A stretch of DNA of 64,000 bases from Bacteroidota bacterium (GTDB lineage: Bacteria; Bacteroidota; Bacteroidia; 2-12-FULL-35-15), in the NCBI GenBank assembly GCA_029237775.1, contig JAQZBR010000009.1, forward strand, positions 71,708-135,707, read 5' to 3'. The notes under the pieces were generated by a model. That model searched no databases. It worked only from the letters and a program-made list of their open reading frames with translations, and was not told the DNA's origin. Below, one piece after another: positions 1 to 10,115 of the stretch; the stretch's first letter is position 1, and each line of letters begins with the position of its first letter. The translations under genes and the position numbers were made by a program.

Positions 1-2
1 AC

Positions 3-779
3 ATGGAAAAGGCGGTGGACGAGATAAAAGAGTCGCAAACGCCATCTTTTGATGGGAAGAATCATAAGCAGGAAGCAATGAGTCGTCAGCAGTTTGCGAT
101 GACTTCCATTAATAATCTTGCATTAATGCTAAATGAGGCGTTGACGCAAATGCAGGCTGAAGCAAAAAAGAAAAGCGGGAAACCGGGAAGTGGCAGTTGC
201 AGCAAACCGGGAGGAACCGGATCAAAGCCCTCAGCAGCGAATATGCGACAAATGCAGGAAGCTCTTAATAAGCAGATCCAAAAGCTGAAAGAAGGGATGG
301 AAAAGAATGGGAATAAGCCAGGAAACAAGCAAGGTGGATCTCAGGGAATGGGCGGAATGAGTCAGGAACTGGCAAAGCTCGCGGCACAACAGGAGGCTAT
401 CAGGAAAGAATTAAGCAAAATGTCGGATCAGCTCAATAAAGATGGAAAAGGAGGCGGAAATCTGGGAAAACTGGCTGAAAAGATGGAAGAGACTGAAACA
501 GACCTCGTGAATAAGATGCTTAGCAACGAAACAATGAAACGCCAGCAGGAAATTTTAACACGTTTACTGGAATCGGAGAAAGCCGAGAAGGAACGCGAGA
601 TGGACGAGAAAAGACAATCAAATGAGGCAAAAAATGAGATTTATAGTAACCCTAATGAATTTTTAGAGTATAACAGACTGAAACAGAAAGAAACGGAGCT
701 ACTCAAAACTGTTCCTCCTTCTTTAAACCCGTTTTACAAAACGAAAGTCAATCAATATTTTAACAATTTCGAGGACTAA
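3..779 (+). CDS. C-terminal part of a large coiled-coil/low-complexity protein, DUF4175-like (5' end outside window)
   Basis: Gly/Lys/Gln-rich 'QEALNKQIQKLKEGMEKNGNKPGNKQGG...' followed by 'LLKTVPPSLNPFYKTKVNQYFNNFED', typical of the C-terminus of DUF4175-type Bacteroidetes proteins; probably truncated by the window edge. Confidence 0.6.
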   Translation: MEKAVDEIKESQTPSFDGKNHKQEAMSRQQFAMTSINNLALMLNEALTQMQAEAKKKSGKPGSGSCSKPGGTGSKPSAANMRQMQEALNKQIQKLKEGMEKNGNKPGNKQGGSQGMGGMSQELAKLAAQQEAIRKELSKMSDQLNKDGKGGGNLGKLAEKMEETETDLVNKMLSNETMKRQQEILTRLLESEKAEKEREMDEKRQSNEAKNEIYSNPNEFLEYNRLKQKETELLKTVPPSLNPFYKTKVNQYFNNFED

Positions 780-786
780 AAAACTT

Positions 787-1200
787 ATGGTACTTGCAGA
801 AAATCAAAAAATCCGGATCACGTCAAAAGCTGAAAATATCATTTTGGTTGAACGCATGATCGAGGATGTTTGCGATCTTTTTAACATCAGCGAGGATTAT
901 TACGGCAACATTCTTGTTTCTTTAACAGAAGCTGTAAATAACGCTATATATCACGGCAATAAGGCCAATCCAACCAAGAGTATTGACATCTCATTCAAAT
1001 CGCATCCTGACAGGGTTTCTTTCAGTGTAAAAGATGAAGGCCCGGGTTTTAACTTCAATGCTTTACCCGATCCAACGAACCCGGAGAACATTGAAAAACC
1101 AAATGGCCGCGGTGTATTTTTAATGCGCAACCTGGCCGACAATGTTACCTTCGAAGATAATGGCAGCAAAGTCATATTGGATTTCAGAGTAATGGATTAA
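787..1200 (+). CDS. RsbW-like ATP-binding protein (HATPase_c_2, anti-sigma/serine kinase family)
   Basis: N-box 'SLTEAVNNAIYHGNK' and G-box 'DEGPGFNFNALPDP...NGRGVFLMRNLAD'. Confidence 0.9.
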   Translation: MVLAENQKIRITSKAENIILVERMIEDVCDLFNISEDYYGNILVSLTEAVNNAIYHGNKANPTKSIDISFKSHPDRVSFSVKDEGPGFNFNALPDPTNPENIEKPNGRGVFLMRNLADNVTFEDNGSKVILDFRVMD

Positions 1201-1219
1201 GTTCAGGATCATTTATCAA

Positions 1220-1256
1220 AAAAAAGACCTTCCCAGACAGGAAGGTTTTTTTTATT
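1220..1256 (+). terminator. Rho-independent terminator
   Basis: ACCTTCC-cagaca-GGAAGGT stem (1227-1246) followed by a T-tract. Confidence 0.85.
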
Positions 1257-1296
1257 GTTTTAAATTTATTGCTGCTTTCTAAAATTCAAATCTGTT

Positions 1297-2190
1297 ATGA
1301 GATATAAACTTAAAATATTTGCAAGCATTTTCTTCTTTGCATCAGCTGTAGAATTAATCGCTCAATCTAAATCTGAAATTCAAAAACTTACTGCCGAGGA
1401 ATCCTTCCCCAAAGACAATTATCTTGATACAGTAAAAAAGAAAAGAGCACTAGTCGTTACTGCCCATGATGATGACGATGCTTCTATGGCGGGAACCCTT
1501 GCAAAACTAAATGAACAGGGCTGGGAGATAAAACAGATCTGTTTTACAAGCGGGGATGCTAAAAGAGATCAGGCTCTTATGAAAGCAAGCAAATTCATCG
1601 TGGATGATATTGAAATTATAAATATTCAGCCTGAAAAAAGAAGAGTTAAAATTGACAAAGGTCAGGAACCCTATTATCCTATTCCAAAAGAATCTTTTTC
1701 TGAATCCTTTGACCAGCAGCTGATCTTACCCTTGATAGTCAAAGAGATCAATGAATATGATCCTACAGTTATTTTTTCACTTGATAATATCATCGGAGGG
1801 TACGGCCATCCGGAGCATCTTCTGGTAAGTCAAATGCTGGTAGATTCATTTGCAGCGGGAAAAATTCATCCACAAAGGATCTATCAGAGTGTGTACCCAA
1901 ATAGTATGGAAAAGAAGATCCTTCAAGAAAGGTTAACTGCATTACTAAAAAAATGGGGCTTCCCAAGTTCGTATATGATCGCGCGGGAATTATACAAAGT
2001 TGACGGAATGCCTGAGCCGGATGTGGAAATAAACATTGAGCAATTTTCCAAACAGAAAATGAGCTTCCTGAGGACTTTTGAAGAAAGAGAGCGTAAAACG
2101 ATTGCTTTCTTTGTTCCCTATTTCGAAGACTTTGATCACAAAGAATATTTTAGTGTTTTTAACAGAGAGTTCTTCAGGATAATTAAATAA
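1297..2190 (+). CDS. Secreted PIG-L/LmbE-family deacetylase
   Basis: Signal peptide; N-terminal 'ALVVTAHDDDDASMAGTLAKL' (variant of AHPDD) and 'GGYGHPEHLLVSQ' metal-site motif. Confidence 0.8.
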   Translation: MRYKLKIFASIFFFASAVELIAQSKSEIQKLTAEESFPKDNYLDTVKKKRALVVTAHDDDDASMAGTLAKLNEQGWEIKQICFTSGDAKRDQALMKASKFIVDDIEIINIQPEKRRVKIDKGQEPYYPIPKESFSESFDQQLILPLIVKEINEYDPTVIFSLDNIIGGYGHPEHLLVSQMLVDSFAAGKIHPQRIYQSVYPNSMEKKILQERLTALLKKWGFPSSYMIARELYKVDGMPEPDVEINIEQFSKQKMSFLRTFEERERKTIAFFVPYFEDFDHKEYFSVFNREFFRIIK

Positions 2191-2402
2191 CATAGAAAAA
2201 ATTGAGGTGAAATCTCTGATAAAGAACCATTCTTGGTTGAATCACAGTAATGAATATCTTACACTGCACTATCAGTAAGATTTTTGAATTTCTGTCGTCA
2301 AAAAACCAACCTAATACCTTGAAATACATTAAGTTTGATATTCGATTGTTCGCTTAAGAAAGATTACGATCCTACCCTTTGCGAGCTCTCTTAAAAAATA
2401 TC

Positions 2403-5400
2403 ATGCTTAGAAGTTACTTTGCGTTTTCTGTATTTTTACTTTTTTCATCCTCCATTTTCGGGCAGGCTTGTAACGTCAATGTTACTGCATCAACAATTAA
2501 TATTTGCCCGGGCGGCAGCGTAACGCTAACTGCAAGTGGTGCAACAACTTACAACTGGTCTCCGGGCAATGTCACCGCAAACAGCATTACAGTCTCCCCT
2601 TTAACCACTACGACATATACTGTTGACGGTAACTGCTCAGGCTCCAATTCCGATGATACTATCACGATTTTTGTAAGGCCTTTACCTATAGCAGCATTTG
2701 CAACACCAGCCTCCATTTGTGCGGGATTACCCGTTGCATTTACCAGCAGCTCTTCCGGAACGGGACTTACGTATTCATGGAATTTCGGTGATCCTGCTTC
2801 AGGCTCTTCGAACATTTCAACATCAGCAAACCCTTCGCATACTTTTTCTTCAGCAGTAGGAGGTACTTCTCAAAGCTTCAATGTTACTCTGACTGTGACC
2901 AGTAATTTTGGTTGCACTCATTCTGTTACCAACAGTGTTACTGTAAAGCAACGCCCCGATGCGAGCATTGCAGATTACTTAAGTGCCAGTCAGTTCACCA
3001 ACTGCGGAAGCGGCAACTTCGATCTTGAAGTCACCAACACTTCCACCACAGACGCTACAAACAGCAATTATACCATTTCATGGGGAGATGGCTCACCTAA
3101 TTTTGTATCATCATCATGGATGCAAAATGATGTAGCCACACATACTTACGCCTCCCTGGGCTTTTTCAACCTTGTCCTTACCGTAACCGGAACCAACGGC
3201 TGCAGCTCTACCTCCACGTATTCAGTGTACAATGGCTCAAATCCGGCTGTAGGTTTGGGCAATCCCGGTGGTACTGTTAATCTTTGTCTTCCAACTTCGC
3301 TCACTTTTCCTATCACTGGTACGGCAGGTAATGCTCCCGGAACCACTTATCTTATCACCACTAACACAGGAGCGCCTTCTGTTACCTACACCCATCCGCC
3401 ACCTGCGAGTTATACACACACCTTTACAACATCTTCATGTGGAGCAACAGGTGGGAATACTGCGAATTCCTTCTATGTACGGATCAAGGCAATTAACCCC
3501 TGCGGGTTTTCCGAATCCACTATTGAACCGATAACTACAAGTGTAAAACCATCTGCGGATATCTCCATTTCACCGGATACTGTTGGATGTGTAAATACTC
3601 CATTCGTATTCACCAATACATCCATTGTAGGGATTTCAGTTGATAACACAGGAACATGCGATTCAAGAAATAAACCTCAATGGCTTATCTCTCCTGCCAC
3701 AGGTTGGGGTCCGCCCTCCGGAGTCAATAACATGCTTGGCTCTTCTTCAAACCAACTTGGAAGAAATCCGCCTGCACTTGCAAATCCGGCCAGTTATGGC
3801 TCTAACACACTTTCTGTTCCTTTTTCAATCGCAGGTACCTACACCATTTCAATGATCGTTGGAAACACTTGTGGAAATGATACACTATCCAGAACCGTGT
3901 GTGTTGAAGTGCCACCTGTTCCTTCATTTACAATTAATCCCGCTGCAGGGTGCTCGCCTCTGGTTGTTAATGTGACCAACAATTCAACTCTGACCAACCA
4001 ATGTCGTCCCGCGCAACGCCTGTGGACAGTCACAAAAACAAGCTCTACTTGTCCGGCCGATTCAACCAACGACTTCGTTTTCATTTCCGGTACCAACAAC
4101 ACATCATTGAACCCTGTATTTCGCTTTAACAATCAAGGTAATTACACGATCACACTTGCTCTTACGAATAAGTGCGGAACATTTACTTACACACAAACCG
4201 TAACAGTAAAACGAAAGCCTGTTGTTACAATAAATCCGGTTGCAGGCAACTGCGGGACTGTAACGGTTTCTCCTGTCGCAAACGCAACCAACTGTGCAGA
4301 TAATCCACTGACGTACTTATGGACTTTCGGAGGAGGAACACCGGCTACATCAACACTTGCCAATCCGGGAAGTGTTAGCTTCAGCTCTGTTGGAACGCAC
4401 ACCATTTCTCTCGCTGTGACCAACGAATGCGGAACAACGTCTGCTGTAACTTCATTCAATATCACACAACCTCCGATTGCAAATGCTGGATCTGATGCCG
4501 CAATCTGTACGGGACAGTCGACAACCTTGTCGGGCTCGGCCACTCTTGGAACACCCGGATATACTTATAGCTGGAGTTCCGCAGCCGGATTTGTTTCTTC
4601 GTTACAGAATCCGATGGTTACACCATCATCTACAACCACCTATACATTGACTGTGACTGATGCTACAGGATGCAGCAGCACGGATGTCGTGGTGATCACA
4701 GTAAATCCACTTCCTGTTATAACTGTTAACTCTCCTACAATTTGCGCAGGACAAACAATTGCGTTAAATGCAAGTGGCGCTACAACATATTTATGGAGCA
4801 CCGGAGCTTCCGGTTCCGGGATCAGCGTTAATCCTGGGACAACAACCAGCTATACTGTGACAGGAACTCTTGCTTCAACAGGATGCTCACAAAGCGCTGT
4901 TGCATCGGTTACAGTAAATCCATTGCCTATTGTTAATGCCGGTAGCAACTTAACGTTATGCAATCAGCCAATTGCCCACACGCTTTCAGGTTATAGCCCC
5001 GCAGGCGGAACCTGGTCAGGATCGGGTGTTACAGCCGGAGGTGTTTTTACTCCATCAGCAGTCGGAGCTTTTCCTCTCACCTATTCATATACTGATGCGT
5101 CAACCGGCTGCAGCAATACTTCAGGAATAACTGTAACCGTTCTCGCACCGGCAATAGCAAATGCAGGAACAGGAAACACGTATTGCATGAATCCGGGTGT
5201 TATCACACTTACAGGATTCAGCCCTGCTGGCGGCACATGGTCGGGCACAGGGGTTTCGGGAAATACGTTCAACCCCTCAACAGCCGGAGCCGGATCTTTT
5301 ATTCTAACATACACTGTTGGTGCAGGAACCTGCATGAATTCTGATACTATTCATGTTACTGTAACTCCTTTACCAAATGTTACGGTGAACTCGGCAACGA

Positions 5401-8400
5401 TCTGCGCAGGTGATTCAATAACACTAACGGCTACAGGAGCGACATCATTCTTATGGAACACCGGGGCTTCCTCAGCTACAATTACAATTTCTCCATCAGC
5501 TACAACAAGCTATACCGTTACCGGAAGCTCAGCTGCGAATGGCTGTTCGCAATCAGCTGCATCAACAATTACAGTTAACCCTTTACCGGTAGTTACTGCA
5601 GGAGCTGACCTGACTTTATGTAATCAACCGATTCCTTATACGTTAACAGGTTACAGTCCACCAGGTGGAACCTGGTCAGGGCCGGGCGTTACAGCGGCAG
5701 GAGTTTTCACTCCTTCTACAGCAGGCGCTTTCACTTTAACATACGGCTTCACAAACGCTTCGACAGGTTGCTTTAACAGCGATAGTTTAATTGTTACCGT
5801 TGTCGCTCCGGCCATAGCAAATGCAGGTACAGGAAATACTTATTGTCTCAATGCGGGCACTATTACGCTTTCGGGATATTCTCCGGCAACAGGTACATGG
5901 TCGGGAACAGGCGTCAGCGGAAATACATTCAATCCTGCAGTTGCGGGTGTGGGATCTTTCGTCCTTACTTATTCAGTGGGTGCCGGAACCTGCCTCACAA
6001 CGGACACAATACACGTTACTGTTAAAGCTTTACCGAATGTTTCCGTGAATTCGGCAACGATCTGCGCTGGACAGGTCGGCATATTGAGTGCAAACGGAGC
6101 TGATAGTTATGTGTGGAATACAGGATCGAACATTAATCCAAATTTTGTCTCTCCCGCGACAACAACAAGCTACACAGTTACAGGAACTTCTACACTTACA
6201 AACTGTTCAGCAACAGCAACTGCGACCGTAAATGTTAACACACTACCTGTCGTATCTGCAGGAAGCGATGTGGTTTTGTGTAACCAACCGATACCATACA
6301 CGCTCACAGGTTATTCACCTGCGGGCGGAACATGGTCAGGAACCGGTGTTACAGCAGGTGGTGTATTCACTCCATCTGCGACAGGATCGTTTACACTGAC
6401 CTATACTTTTACAAATGCATCTACGGGCTGCAGTGATTCCGACAGTATGGTTGCCATTATTGTAGCGCCTTCTATTGCTAATGCAGGAACAGGAAATGCG
6501 TATTGCCTTAATACAGGTATTGTCACTCTTAGCGGGTATTCACCGGCTGGCGGTGCATGGTCAGGGCCCGGAATTTCAGGAAACACTTTCAATCCGTCTA
6601 CAGCGGGTGTCGGCAACTTCGTATTAAGTTATTCCTATGGAGGTGGTACATGTTTAACTACAGACACCATACATGTTACTGTAAATCCACTGCCCACAGT
6701 TACTGTAAATTCCGTAACAGTATGCGCAGGGCAGTCAGCAACGCTCACGGCTAATGGTGCCACCACATATTTATGGAGCAATGGATCCGCCACAAATCCG
6801 CTGATCGTTAGTCCGGCAGCAACAACCACCTATACAGTAACGGGAACATTGTCATCAACAGGGTGCACAAGTACTGCAACATCAACTGTAACAGTAGATC
6901 CCTTACCTGTGGTATCCGCAGGCAACAATATAACCTTGTGCGATCAACCCATCAGCCATACTTTAAGCGGGTATTCACCTGCAGGAGGCACATGGAGCGG
7001 CCCCGGAGTGACTGCAGGAGGAATTTTTAATCCTTCAGGCACGGGAGCATTTACATTGGCGTACACGTTTATCAATCAGGCGAGCGGATGCAGTAATTCA
7101 GATACTATGTCTGTCTTTGTGATAACACCTGTTATCGCAAATGCAGGCAGCGATGAAGCTGTTTGTCTGAACAGCGGCCTGCTTACATTATCAGGATTTA
7201 CTCCTGCAGCAGGTATCTGGAGCGGAACAGGAGTTACTGCAGCAGGAGTGTTCGATCCTTTAGTTGCAGGAGTCGGGACACATGTACTAACTATCACTTA
7301 CGGAGCAGGAACGTGTTTCACGCAGGATTCGAAGATTGTTACCGTGAAGCCACTTCCTGTTGTAAACCCAGGGCCGGCAATGGTTGTATGTACATCAACA
7401 CCTGCCTTTAATTTAACAGGTTTCAGTCCTGCAGGTGGAACGTGGTCAGGGACAGGGATAACAAATTCAACAGCCGGAACTTTTGACCCGGGAAATGCGG
7501 GGGCAGGAAACTTCACACTTACTTATTCTTATACTGATCCCATTACGAATTGCACAGACAGCAGCAACAGAACAATCACTGTCGGAGCATTACCTGTTGT
7601 GGCATTCAACCATGTACCTATCGGATGCGTAAACACCCCAATAGCATTCGCAAATACAAGCACAGGTGCTGCGAACTATTCGTGGGACTTTGGTGATGGC
7701 TCGTTTTCTACAGTTGCAGCTCCATCACATGTTTACACTTCAGCAGGGATATATCAGGTTAAACTCATAGCGACTTCCGGTTTAGGATGCTCAGACTCTC
7801 TTTCAGATTCTATACAAATAATTACTGCACCTGTTTCCGATTTCAGTCTTTCCCCAATAGTTGGCTGTGCACCGTTGAATGTTTCTTTTACGAACAATAG
7901 CACCGGACTTTACATGACTTCCAGCTGGAACCTGGGCAATGGAACAACATCAAGCCTCGTTAATGCTCCTGCACAAATTTACAATCAGGGAATATATGAT
8001 ACTACCTATTACATTACACTAAGCAATACTAATCTCTGCGGAACGCATATTCACACAGATTCAGTGCTTGTAAAACCAATACCGGTAGTTGGTTTCGGCA
8101 CAAATGTAATTTCTGGATGCTCACCTTTACTGATCACATTTAACATTACATCAACAGGAAATGCTTCATCTTATAGCTGGGATTTTGGAGACGGATCGGC
8201 AAGCTCATCTTTAGTGAATCCTTCTTCACACGTATTTTATACGGGAACAGCCGATACTACTTATTACATTACACTCACGGGAAGCAATATCTGCGGCAGC
8301 GATACGATCACAAAACCAATTCTTGTTCACCCAAACACCGTAACTTCATTTTTCACTACTGCGCCTATCTCAGGCTGCGGGCCTTTGTCAGTTACGTTTA

Positions 8401-10115
8401 CAAATTTCTCCACCGGAGGAAGTATCTATGAATGGGATTTCGGTGATGGAAATATTTCAACTAATCAAAATGCAACTCACGTTTATACTGCACCTGGTGT
8501 TTATACATGTCATTTGTATGTAAACAACGGTTGTAGTTTCGATACCAGCTCTGTTGTTATAACGGTGAACCCCGGCCCCTCACTTTCATACACCACTGAT
8601 GTAAATCTTACCTGCGTGAATCAACTTATACAGTTCACGAACACATCCACAGGCTCAGCGGTATTTAACTGGAGCTTCGGAGACGGCACCACATCATCGC
8701 TTACAAATCCTTCTCACTCATTTGCATCACAGGGCGTGTACACGGTTACACTTTCAGGAGCTTCCACCACATTCGGATGCATCGATAGCATTAGCCAGAC
8801 TGTAACTATAAGCGCACTTCCAATACCTGCGATAAGCGCCTCAACGACCTTTGGCTGCGGGCCATTAACAGTGAGCTTTAACAACACATCATCAAATGCA
8901 AACTTTTATTCATGGAACTTTGACGAAGGCAATACTTCAGCCACCACTTCACCCACCCATGTATTCAATTCGCCTGGGACATATAACGTAGTACTTGTCG
9001 CGGAAAATTTACAAGGATGTATAGATTCGGTTTCAGTCGCTATAAACGTTTACCCTGATCCTATCGCAGACTTTGCTTTATCTTCCCCCTTTTCGTGTAC
9101 GCTCCCTGCAATTGCTAATGTTAGCAACAACTCCAGCGGAGCTTCCAGCTATGTCTGGAATCTGGGAGATGGGCAAACTTCTAACCTGAACGCTCCAACT
9201 ATAACCTATAATGCTTATAACACTTATCAGATCCTGCTTACAGCAATCAATACCTATGGTTGCATTGATACGGCTTCGGCCTTATTTCATGCAATGCCTA
9301 CGCCCGTAATTGCAGTAAGTCCTGATGTTTCAAGTGGATGTGAACCTTTGACTGTAACGTTTACAAACAACACAACCGATGCTACAACTTATCTGTGGCA
9401 GTCCGGTACCGGAGACACGTCTTCTGTAGCGAATCCCGCATTCACATATCTTAATTCGGGATCTTACAATGTCACGCTAACTGCTAGCAATGCTTTTTGC
9501 AGCAACACTTATAACAACTCACCGATAATAGTTAAACCTACACCAACTGCAAACTTCGATTACGAGCAGGTTTACATCGGTGACATTCCTAATGGCACTA
9601 TATCATTTAACAATCTTTCAGTTGATGCAAATTCATATTTATGGGATTTCGGTGATGAGCTAAACTCAGAAGAAACAGAACCCACACATCAGTTTCCGGG
9701 GATAGGTGCATACAGCACCCTGCTTACTGCAAGCAACAGCTATCAATGCAGTGACACTGCTATGATCACTGTAATCCCGGATTATTTCTCAGGACTGTTT
9801 GTTCCGAATGCGCTTATGCCAAACAATCCTGCGGGTGGAGAGTCAATGCTCTTTCTGCCGAAAGGAAAATCACTCAGAACTTACCGACTGCAGATCTTCG
9901 ATACCTGGGGCATTCAACTTTTCGAATCCACATTGCTTGATGCGAATGGAAGTCCTGCGGAAGGATGGAACGGTACTTCGAAAGGTGTTGAATGTCCGCA
10001 AGACGTATACGTGTGGAAGATCGATGCAGTCTTCAGTGACGGAACAATATGGCCCGGTAAGAAATATCCTAATGGCAAAACAGATAAAACAGGAACGGTA
10101 ACGTTGATAAGATAA
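2403..10115 (+). CDS. Giant PKD/Ig-like repeat adhesin with type B T9SS C-terminal domain (CHU_C/gliding-motility type)
   Basis: ORF 2379-10115 (TTG start); ATG at 2403 gives a better signal peptide. Many PKD motifs ('YSWDFGDG'), C-terminus 'FVPNALMPNN...YRLQIFDTWGIQLFEST...GWNGTSKGVECPQDVYVWKIDAVFSDG'. Confidence 0.93.
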   Translation: MLRSYFAFSVFLLFSSSIFGQACNVNVTASTINICPGGSVTLTASGATTYNWSPGNVTANSITVSPLTTTTYTVDGNCSGSNSDDTITIFVRPLPIAAFATPASICAGLPVAFTSSSSGTGLTYSWNFGDPASGSSNISTSANPSHTFSSAVGGTSQSFNVTLTVTSNFGCTHSVTNSVTVKQRPDASIADYLSASQFTNCGSGNFDLEVTNTSTTDATNSNYTISWGDGSPNFVSSSWMQNDVATHTYASLGFFNLVLTVTGTNGCSSTSTYSVYNGSNPAVGLGNPGGTVNLCLPTSLTFPITGTAGNAPGTTYLITTNTGAPSVTYTHPPPASYTHTFTTSSCGATGGNTANSFYVRIKAINPCGFSESTIEPITTSVKPSADISISPDTVGCVNTPFVFTNTSIVGISVDNTGTCDSRNKPQWLISPATGWGPPSGVNNMLGSSSNQLGRNPPALANPASYGSNTLSVPFSIAGTYTISMIVGNTCGNDTLSRTVCVEVPPVPSFTINPAAGCSPLVVNVTNNSTLTNQCRPAQRLWTVTKTSSTCPADSTNDFVFISGTNNTSLNPVFRFNNQGNYTITLALTNKCGTFTYTQTVTVKRKPVVTINPVAGNCGTVTVSPVANATNCADNPLTYLWTFGGGTPATSTLANPGSVSFSSVGTHTISLAVTNECGTTSAVTSFNITQPPIANAGSDAAICTGQSTTLSGSATLGTPGYTYSWSSAAGFVSSLQNPMVTPSSTTTYTLTVTDATGCSSTDVVVITVNPLPVITVNSPTICAGQTIALNASGATTYLWSTGASGSGISVNPGTTTSYTVTGTLASTGCSQSAVASVTVNPLPIVNAGSNLTLCNQPIAHTLSGYSPAGGTWSGSGVTAGGVFTPSAVGAFPLTYSYTDASTGCSNTSGITVTVLAPAIANAGTGNTYCMNPGVITLTGFSPAGGTWSGTGVSGNTFNPSTAGAGSFILTYTVGAGTCMNSDTIHVTVTPLPNVTVNSATICAGDSITLTATGATSFLWNTGASSATITISPSATTSYTVTGSSAANGCSQSAASTITVNPLPVVTAGADLTLCNQPIPYTLTGYSPPGGTWSGPGVTAAGVFTPSTAGAFTLTYGFTNASTGCFNSDSLIVTVVAPAIANAGTGNTYCLNAGTITLSGYSPATGTWSGTGVSGNTFNPAVAGVGSFVLTYSVGAGTCLTTDTIHVTVKALPNVSVNSATICAGQVGILSANGADSYVWNTGSNINPNFVSPATTTSYTVTGTSTLTNCSATATATVNVNTLPVVSAGSDVVLCNQPIPYTLTGYSPAGGTWSGTGVTAGGVFTPSATGSFTLTYTFTNASTGCSDSDSMVAIIVAPSIANAGTGNAYCLNTGIVTLSGYSPAGGAWSGPGISGNTFNPSTAGVGNFVLSYSYGGGTCLTTDTIHVTVNPLPTVTVNSVTVCAGQSATLTANGATTYLWSNGSATNPLIVSPAATTTYTVTGTLSSTGCTSTATSTVTVDPLPVVSAGNNITLCDQPISHTLSGYSPAGGTWSGPGVTAGGIFNPSGTGAFTLAYTFINQASGCSNSDTMSVFVITPVIANAGSDEAVCLNSGLLTLSGFTPAAGIWSGTGVTAAGVFDPLVAGVGTHVLTITYGAGTCFTQDSKIVTVKPLPVVNPGPAMVVCTSTPAFNLTGFSPAGGTWSGTGITNSTAGTFDPGNAGAGNFTLTYSYTDPITNCTDSSNRTITVGALPVVAFNHVPIGCVNTPIAFANTSTGAANYSWDFGDGSFSTVAAPSHVYTSAGIYQVKLIATSGLGCSDSLSDSIQIITAPVSDFSLSPIVGCAPLNVSFTNNSTGLYMTSSWNLGNGTTSSLVNAPAQIYNQGIYDTTYYITLSNTNLCGTHIHTDSVLVKPIPVVGFGTNVISGCSPLLITFNITSTGNASSYSWDFGDGSASSSLVNPSSHVFYTGTADTTYYITLTGSNICGSDTITKPILVHPNTVTSFFTTAPISGCGPLSVTFTNFSTGGSIYEWDFGDGNISTNQNATHVYTAPGVYTCHLYVNNGCSFDTSSVVITVNPGPSLSYTTDVNLTCVNQLIQFTNTSTGSAVFNWSFGDGTTSSLTNPSHSFASQGVYTVTLSGASTTFGCIDSISQTVTISALPIPAISASTTFGCGPLTVSFNNTSSNANFYSWNFDEGNTSATTSPTHVFNSPGTYNVVLVAENLQGCIDSVSVAINVYPDPIADFALSSPFSCTLPAIANVSNNSSGASSYVWNLGDGQTSNLNAPTITYNAYNTYQILLTAINTYGCIDTASALFHAMPTPVIAVSPDVSSGCEPLTVTFTNNTTDATTYLWQSGTGDTSSVANPAFTYLNSGSYNVTLTASNAFCSNTYNNSPIIVKPTPTANFDYEQVYIGDIPNGTISFNNLSVDANSYLWDFGDELNSEETEPTHQFPGIGAYSTLLTASNSYQCSDTAMITVIPDYFSGLFVPNALMPNNPAGGESMLFLPKGKSLRTYRLQIFDTWGIQLFESTLLDANGSPAEGWNGTSKGVECPQDVYVWKIDAVFSDGTIWPGKKYPNGKTDKTGTVTLIR
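4711..7350 (+). repeat. Four tandem 660-bp (220-aa) super-repeats inside the adhesin, each with three Ig-like modules
   Basis: Module starts are exactly 660 bp apart: 'LP(V/N)(I/V)(T/S)VNS' at 4711/5371/6031/6691; 'LP(I/V)V.AG' at 4923/5583/6243/6903; 'IANAG' at 5151/5811/6471/7131. Confidence 0.9.

Noticed and set aside
4711-7350. Possible CRISPR-like array from regular repeats
   Set aside because: The repeat unit is 660 bp, coding, and in frame within one ORF; no short direct repeats with unique spacers.
2549-7516. Many antisense and out-of-frame ORFs inside the giant adhesin (e.g. 3268-3534 +, 4187-4543 -, 7163-7411 +)
   Set aside because: They follow the repeat structure and stop-poor composition of the adhesin frame; no start context, no recognisable domains.
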